A DNA stretch of 17,131 nucleotides from positions 1 through 17,131 of the forward strand of contig JAJDYK010000198.1 of the NCBI GenBank assembly GCA_022825185.1, read 5' to 3'. Position 1 is the first letter of the stretch. Each line of letters starts with the position of its first letter. Both the position numbers and the translations under genes were made by a program. The notes under the pieces were generated by a model. The model had not been told where the DNA came from and ran no database searches. It saw nothing but the letters and a program-made list of their open reading frames with translations. Shown here piece by piece: positions 7,139 to 13,404 of the stretch. The stretch is from Candidatus Latescibacterota bacterium. Lineage in GTDB: Bacteria > Latescibacterota > UBA2968 > UBA8231.

Positions 7139-10100
7139 TCAGTTGAGGGTTTCTAGCTGGCGGCGCAGGGCATCGATCCGCTCGCGGGCTATCTGTCCCT
7201 GCGGACTCTGGCCCCCTTCGCGCCGTGTGATGCGCTCGTAGATGGTCATGGCTGTGGCGTGTTCGCCCAGCGATTCGTGGCAGCGGGCGCGTTGGAAATC
7301 CGCCGAGGTGATCCACATGCTGAGTCCTTGGCTGCCGTGGTAACTGACTTTGTAATAGGCTTGGATCGCCTTGCGGTACTCGCCCATGTTCTGATAGGAT
7401 TCGCCGATGTAAAACCGGGCTTCTGAAGCACTGTTGCCATCGAGTAGCTGTTGGGAGAGTAGTTCGTCTAGCTGTTCAATGGCTTGAGCGTATTGGCCCT
7501 TGTTTTTGAGGATGATACCCAGTTCGAGCTGGACCTCGATGGCTTTGGAGTGCTCGGGGTACTGGCTCAATAGCTGCTCGGCCACTTGGTGAGCTGCTTC
7601 GTACTCGTGGGCACTCTGGTAGCTTTTGATCAGTTTCCACATTGCATCTTGGGCCTGATCACTACTGACTTCTGGCGCGTCTAAGGCGTGTTTGTAGGCT
7701 CCTGCCGCTTGCAGGAAGTTGCGCAGCGAAAAGTGGTAGTCCCCGAGGCGCAAGTAGGCATCGGCCACCTGAGGACTCGTCGGATATTCCCGGACAAAGC
7801 GCGATATGGCTTCCAACGCGAACGCCGCCCCCTCCTCGCTGGGCGTCGCCTTGTTTCGCCTCCACAGCGTTATGGCCATCCAATAGGCCCCATCGTCGGC
7901 CCACGTGCCTCCTTGCTTTTCCACCTCTTGAAACAGCTCGTAAGCCTTTTTGTAGTTGCCAGCCTGCAAATAGTAATTCCCTTCTTCGACCCGGAAGTGT
8001 TGACGCCACTCCGTCTCCTCCTTGAACTGCTTGGCAAACTGCTTGGCTGCCTTGCGTCCCTCCTCTATGCGCTTGAGTCGGAACAAGGCGAGAACGGCTT
8101 GCCCGTGGATCAGGGAGTCTTCGCTTTGCTTCAGCAAGGGCTGATAGAGTTGGTAGGCCTGTTTGTATTGCTGGCGGGCAAAGGCGATGTGGCCGGCCCG
8201 CATCGAGGCTTCGGTTGCCAATCCACTGGAGGCAAATTCTTGGCTGACCTTGCGGAAGAGCCGAAAGGCGTCGTCTTCCTGACCTAGCCTCAGTTGCAGT
8301 ACCGCTTGGGCGAAGTAAATGCTATCTAATCCCGCCGGATTTGGCTCTTCGGCGAGTATTTGCCGATAGGTCTCCATGGCCTCGCCATAGCGGTTGAGAT
8401 GGTGGTAAGCCCGGCCAATTCGTCGAAGAATCGGCCCCCTGTCGTCGGAAATGGTCGAGTTGGAAACCAACGGTAGATATAGCTCGATGGCGGCGGCGTA
8501 TTGGCCGAGCTGAAAATAGGTGTCGCCCAACAGTTTCTGGGCGGCGCGGCGCTGGGGAAAGGCCGGGTAGCCCCAGCGCAACTCTTGCAGTCGGGCAATG
8601 GCTTCTTGGGTCCGCTCCTGCGCCAATCGGATATGGCCCAGTTCAAAGAGCACCGGGGCCGTCAGCGGACTATTGGGAGAATCTCGCAGAACGCGCTCGA
8701 GCAAATCGGCCGCTGCTTTGTGTTGGCCCTTTTGCACTAGGCAAAGACTCTTGCCGTATAGAGCGTGGGGGACGAGTGGACTGTCAGAAGAGAGTCGGCG
8801 GAGTTGGTCGTAGGCCGCAACGGCCCCGTCGAACCAAGTGGTATCGGTCGCCCCGAGTTGGCGGCGGGCATCGCCTAGCTGCAAAAGGGCTTGGTCTAGA
8901 TGGTCCCCTTGCCCCTCGGAAAACTCGGCGACGAAAGAGGCAAACCCCTCTTCAAGCGTTAGTAACCGCAGTGAGTCGGGGCGGTCCTCGGCTTCGAGTT
9001 TAATGAGGCTAAGTCGTGCGCGCCGGGTCCATGTGTTGTCCGTGGGGGCTTGTTCGACGAGCGTAGTACTGTCAGCAGGGGCTTGTTCGACGAGCGTAGT
9101 ACTGTCAGCAGGGGCCTGTTCGACGAGCGTAGTACTGTCGGTGGGGGCTTGCTCGGTGAGAATGCTGTCGCCGGGGACTTGCTCGACGAGAACGCGGTAT
9201 TCCCGTAGGGCTAGAGCCCGCAGTGAATCCGCGCTGGCAGGCTGCGCCTCTAGCTGGCGTTGACGGGCGAGTCGAAGCAGACTTTCGGCCAGAAAGTACT
9301 GCGCCTCGTCATTGTAGGGATCGTCTGGATAGGCCGTGGCATAGTGTTTGAAAAATTGGGCAGCAGTTACAAAATCGTGATGCGAGAACAGCACTCGGGC
9401 GACCGCTAGCTGCACTAGCTGACGCGACCTGCCGCTCAACTCATCGAGCCCAGCTTTTTGCAAGGCCCGGTTGAGGCCGGCCGGGTCCAAGACGGTAAAT
9501 TCGCGCAGATATTCGATTCGCTGGCGAACCTCCTCGCTCTGGCGGTCAGCGGGGAAGAGTTCGAGGAAGGCCACATACTCGCGCAGCGCCGCACGCGGTT
9601 GTCCGCTTTGCTCAAAGGTCTGGGCGAGGGAGAATTGCGCTTTGGTTGCTACCTCGTCTTGGCCCGAAGCTAGCTGTCGATAGAGGGAGATGGCTTCTTG
9701 GTAGTAGCCGGTTGAGGCGTAGAGTGCGGCGAGTTCAAAGCGCACGGCGTTGGCATCGGCGGCCCTATCGGCTTCCCGTAGGTAGCGGCGGTACCAAGTT
9801 ACCGCGCGACTGTGGAAAGCGGCGGCCCCCTCTCCGAAAGTCAGTAACCGCAGTGAATCGGGGCTGTCCTCGGCTTCGCTGTCGCCGCGCCGCTTGTAGA
9901 GGGCACCTAGTTCCCTCAGCGCACTAATGGCTTCGGGGCTGTCGCCGGTTTGGATCAATCCTTGAAAAAGGCCTACTGCGCGGGCGAATTGTCCGGCTTG
10001 GCCCAGAACGATGGCTCGGCCTAGCTGCGCCTTGAGGTAAGCGGGGTGGCCGGGTTGGAGCATGGCGCTCAGCTTGTCGTAATGAGTGATAGCTTCGCGC

Positions 10101-10999
10101 GTCTGATGACTCTGGCGGCGAGCGTCGGCCAGCCCTAGGAGTGCGCTTTCTTTGAGAGCGCGATCGCCGATTTTGTTAAAGGCCCGCTGATAGGCGTCCC
10201 CAGCTTGGCTAAAAAGGCGCGAGTTATGGAGGTAGTCTGCGCGATCTAGATAGGCGCTGTCGGTCTGCGCCGCCCTGGGAAAGCGCCGCTCCAGCGACTT
10301 GAACTGCTTCTCCGCGGTTTCCCTGTTGCCCGTAAAGAGCGCGATGCGCCCTCCGAGGAGCAGGGCGCTAGGAGCGAGGGAAGGCGGTGGTTTAGTGGCG
10401 GCGATTTGCCCGAGGAGCTGTTGGGCTTCTGCGGCCCGACCAGCGGCAAAGCGCAACTGGGCCAGCCGATAGCGCGCCAAATGCGCTTGATCAGACCTCG
10501 CGTAATCGGCCAACAGATGTCCATAAGCAGCTTCGGCTTGCCGCAAATTTTCGGCGCGGGTATAATTAGCCGCTGCCTCAATCAGGGCACTGGCGGCGAA
10601 TTCGCTGGCGCTGAAACGACGCTGCAACTCTTCGTATGATCGGGCCGCCAGCAGGTATTGACCTTGCTCGGCCAAACAAGCCGCCCGCTCGCGCCGTGCG
10701 TTGGCGGCGTTCAACAAGTGATCGGGATGTTCGAGATAAAACGTCTCGTAGGCAGGCACCGCTAGGTCGCAACGGCCGCTCTGGCGGTACGCACGCGCCA
10801 GCATCAGTCGGGCCTCGGCTAGCTGCGGACTATCGGGATAATTGCGAACAAACTCGGCGAATAGCCCGGCGGCCGTGGCGTAATCGCCGGCATCTCGGAA
10901 GAGATTGCGGGCCAGTTTGAAGTCGTCCTCTGCGCTCGTTTGCGCCCAACTCTGAGTGTTTAGGCCGAGGAAAAGCACTAATATCAATTTTGGAAACAT
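7139..10999 (-). CDS. Large secreted TPR-repeat protein (1286 aa)
   Basis: The exact function is unknown. The chosen start, ATG 10999, gives a signal peptide (MFPKLILVLFLGLNTQSWA, cut before QTSAEDD) and has GAGAG 5 nt upstream. A longer frame from 11119 would bury this signal peptide and overlap ispE. The mature protein is almost entirely tetratricopeptide-like helix pairs, with recurring patterns such as YPDSPQLAEARLMLARAYR, YPDDPYNDEAQYFLAESLLR and YPTSPQVADAYLRLGDYHF. This resembles YbgF/CpoB or BamD-type periplasmic scaffolds but is much longer. No catalytic domain is visible. In the middle, a proline/acid-rich stretch of 11-residue repeats (9045-9176) interrupts the TPR array, and a 20-residue element occurs twice (8933-8996, 9815-9878). 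It is the first gene of the putative operon, before the sigma-54 activator and protease. A role as a periplasmic or outer-membrane assembly scaffold is inferred. Confidence 0.88.
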   Translation of the reverse strand: MFPKLILVLFLGLNTQSWAQTSAEDDFKLARNLFRDAGDYATAAGLFAEFVRNYPDSPQLAEARLMLARAYRQSGRCDLAVPAYETFYLEHPDHLLNAANARRERAACLAEQGQYLLAARSYEELQRRFSASEFAASALIEAAANYTRAENLRQAEAAYGHLLADYARSDQAHLARYRLAQLRFAAGRAAEAQQLLGQIAATKPPPSLAPSALLLGGRIALFTGNRETAEKQFKSLERRFPRAAQTDSAYLDRADYLHNSRLFSQAGDAYQRAFNKIGDRALKESALLGLADARRQSHQTREAITHYDKLSAMLQPGHPAYLKAQLGRAIVLGQAGQFARAVGLFQGLIQTGDSPEAISALRELGALYKRRGDSEAEDSPDSLRLLTFGEGAAAFHSRAVTWYRRYLREADRAADANAVRFELAALYASTGYYQEAISLYRQLASGQDEVATKAQFSLAQTFEQSGQPRAALREYVAFLELFPADRQSEEVRQRIEYLREFTVLDPAGLNRALQKAGLDELSGRSRQLVQLAVARVLFSHHDFVTAAQFFKHYATAYPDDPYNDEAQYFLAESLLRLARQRQLEAQPASADSLRALALREYRVLVEQVPGDSILTEQAPTDSTTLVEQAPADSTTLVEQAPADSTTLVEQAPTDNTWTRRARLSLIKLEAEDRPDSLRLLTLEEGFASFVAEFSEGQGDHLDQALLQLGDARRQLGATDTTWFDGAVAAYDQLRRLSSDSPLVPHALYGKSLCLVQKGQHKAAADLLERVLRDSPNSPLTAPVLFELGHIRLAQERTQEAIARLQELRWGYPAFPQRRAAQKLLGDTYFQLGQYAAAIELYLPLVSNSTISDDRGPILRRIGRAYHHLNRYGEAMETYRQILAEEPNPAGLDSIYFAQAVLQLRLGQEDDAFRLFRKVSQEFASSGLATEASMRAGHIAFARQQYKQAYQLYQPLLKQSEDSLIHGQAVLALFRLKRIEEGRKAAKQFAKQFKEETEWRQHFRVEEGNYYLQAGNYKKAYELFQEVEKQGGTWADDGAYWMAITLWRRNKATPSEEGAAFALEAISRFVREYPTSPQVADAYLRLGDYHFSLRNFLQAAGAYKHALDAPEVSSDQAQDAMWKLIKSYQSAHEYEAAHQVAEQLLSQYPEHSKAIEVQLELGIILKNKGQYAQAIEQLDELLSQQLLDGNSASEARFYIGESYQNMGEYRKAIQAYYKVSYHGSQGLSMWITSADFQRARCHESLGEHATAMTIYERITRREGGQSPQGQIARERIDALRRQLETLN
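8933..8996 (-). repeat. 64-bp dispersed in-gene repeat, copy 2
   Basis: It matches 9815-9878 at about 53 of 64 bases with no gap, in the same reading frame. It encodes AEDRPDSLRLLTLEEGFASF. The flanking protein sequence on either side is not similar between the copies, so the repeat is confined to this element. Confidence 0.75.
9045..9176 (-). repeat. 33-bp in-frame tandem repeat in the TPR gene
   Basis: Copies at 9045-9077 and 9078-9110 appear identical, 9111-9143 is slightly diverged, and 9144-9176 is a more diverged, shortened copy. Each encodes an 11-residue unit of the type LVEQAPADSTT. The unit length is a multiple of three, so copy-number change would keep the frame. No unique spacers lie between copies, so this is not a CRISPR array. 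Confidence 0.9.
9815..9878 (-). repeat. 64-bp dispersed in-gene repeat, copy 1
   Basis: It encodes AEDSPDSLRLLTFGEGAAAF, placed between LGALYKRRGDSE and RAVTWYRRYL, where it appears to interrupt a TPR helix pair. A 12-bp core (9848-9859) recurs a third time at 9218-9229, where the protein reads SADSLRALAL. Confidence 0.75.
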
Positions 11000-11004
11000 A
11001 TCAA

Positions 11005-11009
11005 CTCTC
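11005..11009 (-). promoter_or_regulatory. Ribosome binding site deciding the TPR-protein start
   Basis: GAGAG on the minus strand, 5 nt before ATG 10999. It supports this start over the upstream ATG at 11119. The site lies in a short inverted repeat (arms 11004-11008 and 11011-11015, ACTCT/AGAGT). Confidence 0.5.
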
Positions 11010-11046
11010 AAGAGTATGCCAATCTGACACGTAAGTAACAGGCTAG

Positions 11047-11074
11047 AGTGTAGAATATAGTAAAATGCGGTCAA
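11047..11074 (-). promoter_or_regulatory. Candidate sigma-70-type promoter of the minus-strand operon
   Basis: On the minus strand, TTGACC (11074-11069) is followed after 16 nt by TACACT (11052-11047), matching 5/6 and 4/6 of the housekeeping -35 and -10 boxes. Transcription would start near 11040, leaving a leader of about 40 nt. This is a sequence match only; the promoter rules of this organism are unknown. Confidence 0.3.
11051..11061 (+). promoter_or_regulatory. Candidate -10 region for ispE and downstream genes
   Basis: Two overlapping -10-like hexamers, TAGAAT (11051-11056) and TATAGT (11056-11061), each differ from TATAAT by one base. No good -35 box lies at the usual distance. The element overlaps the candidate -10 of the opposite promoter, so the two units could compete for polymerase. 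Confidence 0.25.
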
Positions 11075-11078
11075 GGTG
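11073..11078 (+). promoter_or_regulatory. Ribosome binding site deciding the ispE start
   Basis: AAGGTG with 7 nt to ATG 11086. This favours 11086 over the in-frame ATG at 11065, which has no Shine-Dalgarno and would add seven residues not typical of IspE. Confidence 0.55.
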
Positions 11079-11085
11079 TGCAGCG

Positions 11086-11943
11086 ATGGAGAGTCTGCTA
11101 GTCGAAAAAGCGTACGCAAAAATAAACTTGGGGATTAAAATTGTCGGTCGCCGTCCCGATGGCTACCACGATATCCTCAGCGTGGCTCAATGCGTGGATT
11201 TAGCGGACGTCTTGTACTTTGAATTAGCTTCCTCCGATCAATTGACCTGTAGCCTCGATAGCCTATCGACGGGGCCAGACAACTTGGTGTGCCGCGCAGT
11301 TGATGCCTTTCATGCTCAGCTCGACCACCCGACCCAGCCGTTCCACATCCACCTAGAAAAGAACATACCCATAGGCGCGGGCCTAGGCGGGGGCAGCGCC
11401 GACGCGGCCGCAGCCCTGAGAGCACTCAATCGCTTCTATGACCAGCCATTCTCGAACGCAGATCTCCGCCAGATCTCCGCCACCCTTGGCTCGGACATTC
11501 CCTTTCTAGTGGAGGGCGGCACCGCTCTATTGAGAGGCCGCGGCGAGATACTCGAAGCGCTGAGCTGGGAGGGCAAGGTCTTTTACGTGCTGGCGTACCC
11601 CGAAGTCGAGATCAGTACGGCGTGGGCCTATGGCCAACTCGGCCCCATCTTGACAGAAAATTCTCCCTATTTTAACTTTATTGTTTCCCTGAGCGGCGGG
11701 TGCGTTGACCACGACAGGTTATTTGAAGTGCTGGAGAACGACTTCACGCCCGCGGTAGAGCGCACCTATCCCATCGTCGCAGAACTTCGTTCTCAACTGG
11801 ACCGAGTTGGTGCCCGTGCCACGTTGATGTCGGGCAGCGGCTCCACTGTTTACGGTGTCTTCGACGACCGGAAGACCGCCTCTCAGGCGCAGAGCGCACT
11901 GCAAAGGCAAGGTTGCCGGTCTTTTTTATGTCAGCCGATCTAG
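11086..11943 (+). CDS. ispE: 4-diphosphocytidyl-2-C-methyl-D-erythritol kinase
   Basis: IspE phosphorylates the 2-hydroxyl of CDP-methylerythritol with ATP, the fourth step of the cytoplasmic MEP isoprenoid pathway. The 285-aa length is normal. The N-terminus AYAKINLGIKIVGRRPDGYH holds the catalytic lysine (Lys12). The GHMP-kinase ATP loop PIGAGLGGGSADAAA is at 95-109, GSDIPF has the catalytic Asp137, and the C-terminal glycine motif reads LMSGSGSTVYGVF. It is the first plus-strand gene and diverges from the TPR gene. In many bacteria ispE lies near rplY and pth, as here. tRNA-Gln follows after 30 bp. Nothing odd is seen. Confidence 0.96.
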   Translation: MESLLVEKAYAKINLGIKIVGRRPDGYHDILSVAQCVDLADVLYFELASSDQLTCSLDSLSTGPDNLVCRAVDAFHAQLDHPTQPFHIHLEKNIPIGAGLGGGSADAAAALRALNRFYDQPFSNADLRQISATLGSDIPFLVEGGTALLRGRGEILEALSWEGKVFYVLAYPEVEISTAWAYGQLGPILTENSPYFNFIVSLSGGCVDHDRLFEVLENDFTPAVERTYPIVAELRSQLDRVGARATLMSGSGSTVYGVFDDRKTASQAQSALQRQGCRSFLCQPI

Positions 11944-11973
11944 CTCAGGGAAGTGCGAGGCATAGAGATAGGT

Positions 11974-12048
11974 AGCCCGGTCGTTCAATTGGTAGGACAA
12001 CGGATTTTGGTTCCGTTTATCGAGGTTCGAGTCCTCGCCGGGCTGCCA
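11974..12048 (+). tRNA. tRNA-Gln (anticodon TTG), CCA encoded
   Basis: I folded the cloverleaf by hand. The acceptor AGCCCGG (11974-11980) pairs with CCGGGCT (12038-12044). The D stem is GTTC/GGAC. The anticodon stem ACGGA/TCCGT encloses the loop TTTTGGT, with anticodon TTG at 12007-12009, reading CAA and by wobble CAG. The T stem CGAGG/CCTCG encloses TTCGAGT. The discriminator is G73, as usual for glutamine tRNAs, and CCA is encoded at 12046-12048. It sits between ispE and rplY and is probably cut from their shared transcript. Confidence 0.96.
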
Positions 12049-12078
12049 TTATGCCATTGATATTTGATCGAGTCTTTT

Positions 12079-12084
12079 GAGGAG
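12079..12084 (+). promoter_or_regulatory. Ribosome binding site of rplY
   Basis: GAGGAG, 8 nt before ATG 12093; a strong Shine-Dalgarno that fixes the rplY start. Confidence 0.7.
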
Positions 12085-12092
12085 ATGTTTCG

Positions 12093-12809
12093 ATGCCGCA
12101 AGTTCCACTACAGATCCAAGCGCGCGAGCAGGTTGCGCTCAAAGTCCAGTCCCGCCAAGAGCAGGGCAAGGGGCCGGTGGGCCAGATGCGCCGCCTGCAG
12201 GGCCAGTTGCCCGGAGTGATCTACGGCCACAATCAGCCCGCTGAGTCCTTTAAGACGGATGCCCATAGTTTGGAGCTCATCCTGAGCAAAGGCGGACAAA
12301 ACGCCATCATCTTGATTGAGCACGCGGAGCCTGATAGAGCTCCAGAGCAGGCCCTGATTCGCGACGTCCAATACCACAAGGTCCTCGGCCATGTGCTGCA
12401 CTTAGACCTTTTGCGCATCAATCCGAGCGAGACGCTGCGCGCCAATGTTCCGATCCTGACTGAGGGGGAGCCCGAAGGGGTCCGCAACGAGGGCGGGGCC
12501 TTGCAGCAGACGCTGACTGCAATTGAAATGGAATGCGTCGTCTCGGAAATGCCCTCCGCGATGGTGATTGACATCTCTTCGCTGGTCATCGGCGACAGCC
12601 TGCACGTGAGCGATCTCATTGACCAAGAGCCGCGCATTACCACCGACCCGGACCGCACGATCGTCAATATCTTGGCCCCGCGCTTGACCACTGAGGAGGA
12701 AGAAGCCGAGGAGATCGAAGGTGAGGAAGGCGAAGGCGAGGAAGGCGCAGGTGGCGAAGGGGAAGAAGGTGGAGAGGGCGGCGAAGCCGACGCAGGTGGC
12801 GAAGAGTAG
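12093..12809 (+). CDS. rplY: 50S ribosomal protein L25, CTC (long) form
   Basis: L25 binds 5S rRNA in the large ribosomal subunit. This is the two-domain CTC/TL5 form: an N-terminal 5S-binding domain (about 8-95, with RRLQGQLPGVIYGHNQ and DVQYHKVLGHVLHLDLLRI following) and a C-terminal beta domain (about 100-195, VPILTEGEPEGVRNEGGALQQ, DISSLVIGDSLHVSDL). The protein then ends in about 38 residues made almost only of Glu, Gly and Ala (from residue 201), longer than the tails of many homologues. It is followed by pth after 2 bp, the common rplY-pth pairing, so the two are surely co-transcribed. Confidence 0.96.
   Translation: MPQVPLQIQAREQVALKVQSRQEQGKGPVGQMRRLQGQLPGVIYGHNQPAESFKTDAHSLELILSKGGQNAIILIEHAEPDRAPEQALIRDVQYHKVLGHVLHLDLLRINPSETLRANVPILTEGEPEGVRNEGGALQQTLTAIEMECVVSEMPSAMVIDISSLVIGDSLHVSDLIDQEPRITTDPDRTIVNILAPRLTTEEEEAEEIEGEEGEGEEGAGGEGEEGGEGGEADAGGEE
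12693..12806 (+). repeat. Low-complexity purine-rich Glu/Gly codon run at the rplY 3' end
   Basis: Degenerate GAG/GAA/GGC/GGT codons repeat on the coding strand, giving the acidic tail of L25. The strand is strongly purine-biased. The following gene's start codon lies immediately after the run. Confidence 0.8.
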
Positions 12810-12811
12810 GT

Positions 12812-13369
12812 TTGCAAGTAGCTTTGGGTTTGGGCAATCCCGGTGTGCGCTACGCGTCAACGCGACACAACATAGGATTTATGGTGGTAGATCACCTAGC
12901 GGCGCGCTGTGGTGTTGACTGGCAGCATCAAGCAGACATACAGGGCCAAGTCGTCCGAGTAGTGCTGGGCGGTCGGGAAGTGCTCTTGGCCAAGCCCCAA
13001 GCCTATATGAACCGCAGCGGTTCGACCGCTGCGGCCCTTTGCGCCCAATGGGAGGTGCCTCCCGAAGACGTACTGGTCATCTTCGACGACTTCCTGCTCG
13101 ACTTCGGGCGTTTGCGCTTTCGCCGTGGCGGCAGTGATGGCGGGCACAACGGTCTGGCTTCGGTACTCGAAGCGCTCAACACGGAAGCGGTACCGCGCCT
13201 GCGCCTAGGAATCGGCATCCCACCTGCAGACGCGGACGTCGTTGACTACGTACTGGATCCGTTTTCCCCAGCAGACGAGGTAGAAGACTTGATTAAGCGC
13301 GGAAATGCGGCGCTCGAAGTGTACTACGCCGAAGGCATTGAGGCGGCCATGAACAAGTTCAACGGTTAA
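12812..13369 (+). CDS. pth: Peptidyl-tRNA hydrolase
   Basis: Pth cleaves the ester bond of peptidyl-tRNA released from stalled ribosomes, recycling tRNA in the cytoplasm. The 185-aa length is typical. Key residues are all in place: Asn9 (GLGNPG), catalytic His19 (TRHNIGF), Asn67 ([10 protein letters not shown]), Asp92 (FDDFLLDFG) and Asn113 (GGHNGL). The start is TTG, 2 bp after the rplY stop. No in-frame ATG or GTG close by would keep the conserved N-terminus. The Shine-Dalgarno would lie in the last codons of rplY and is weak, so translation probably depends on rplY. Confidence 0.95.
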   Translation: MQVALGLGNPGVRYASTRHNIGFMVVDHLAARCGVDWQHQADIQGQVVRVVLGGREVLLAKPQAYMNRSGSTAAALCAQWEVPPEDVLVIFDDFLLDFGRLRFRRGGSDGGHNGLASVLEALNTEAVPRLRLGIGIPPADADVVDYVLDPFSPADEVEDLIKRGNAALEVYYAEGIEAAMNKFNG

Positions 13370-13383
13370 AAAGCAGCGTAGCC

Positions 13384-13392
13384 AAGGGAGGG
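13384..13392 (+). promoter_or_regulatory. Ribosome binding site of hppA, wide spacing
   Basis: AAGGGAGGG is a strong match to the 16S rRNA tail but lies 12 nt from ATG 13405, longer than usual. No better in-frame start is nearer, so this ATG is kept. Confidence 0.5.
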
Positions 13393-13404
13393 TTACAGAC
13401 GTAT

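Noticed and set aside
9045..9176. CRISPR-like array
   Set aside because: The repeats are contiguous without spacers and encode regular 11-residue units inside an open gene; no cas genes are near.
11012..11028. Possible sigma-54 promoter on the minus strand (TGGCATACTCTTGA)
   Set aside because: The -24 half looks right (TGGCA), but the -12 GC is absent and spacing is off by one. Tempting only because a sigma-54 activator follows.
11000..11119. Longer N-terminus of the TPR protein (start at 11119)
   Set aside because: It would overlap ispE and place 40 residues before a clean signal peptide; ATG 10999 has its own ribosome binding site.
11866..11927. GACCGG ... CCGGTC followed by a T run as an intrinsic terminator at the end of ispE
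   Set aside because: The 6-bp stem has a loop of 44 nt and lies in coding sequence just before a tRNA; the local alternative stem is only 4 bp. Too weak to call.
12233..12817. Antisense open frame over rplY
   Set aside because: Its Ser/Pro run is simply the reverse of the Glu/Gly repeat; rplY on the plus strand is clear.
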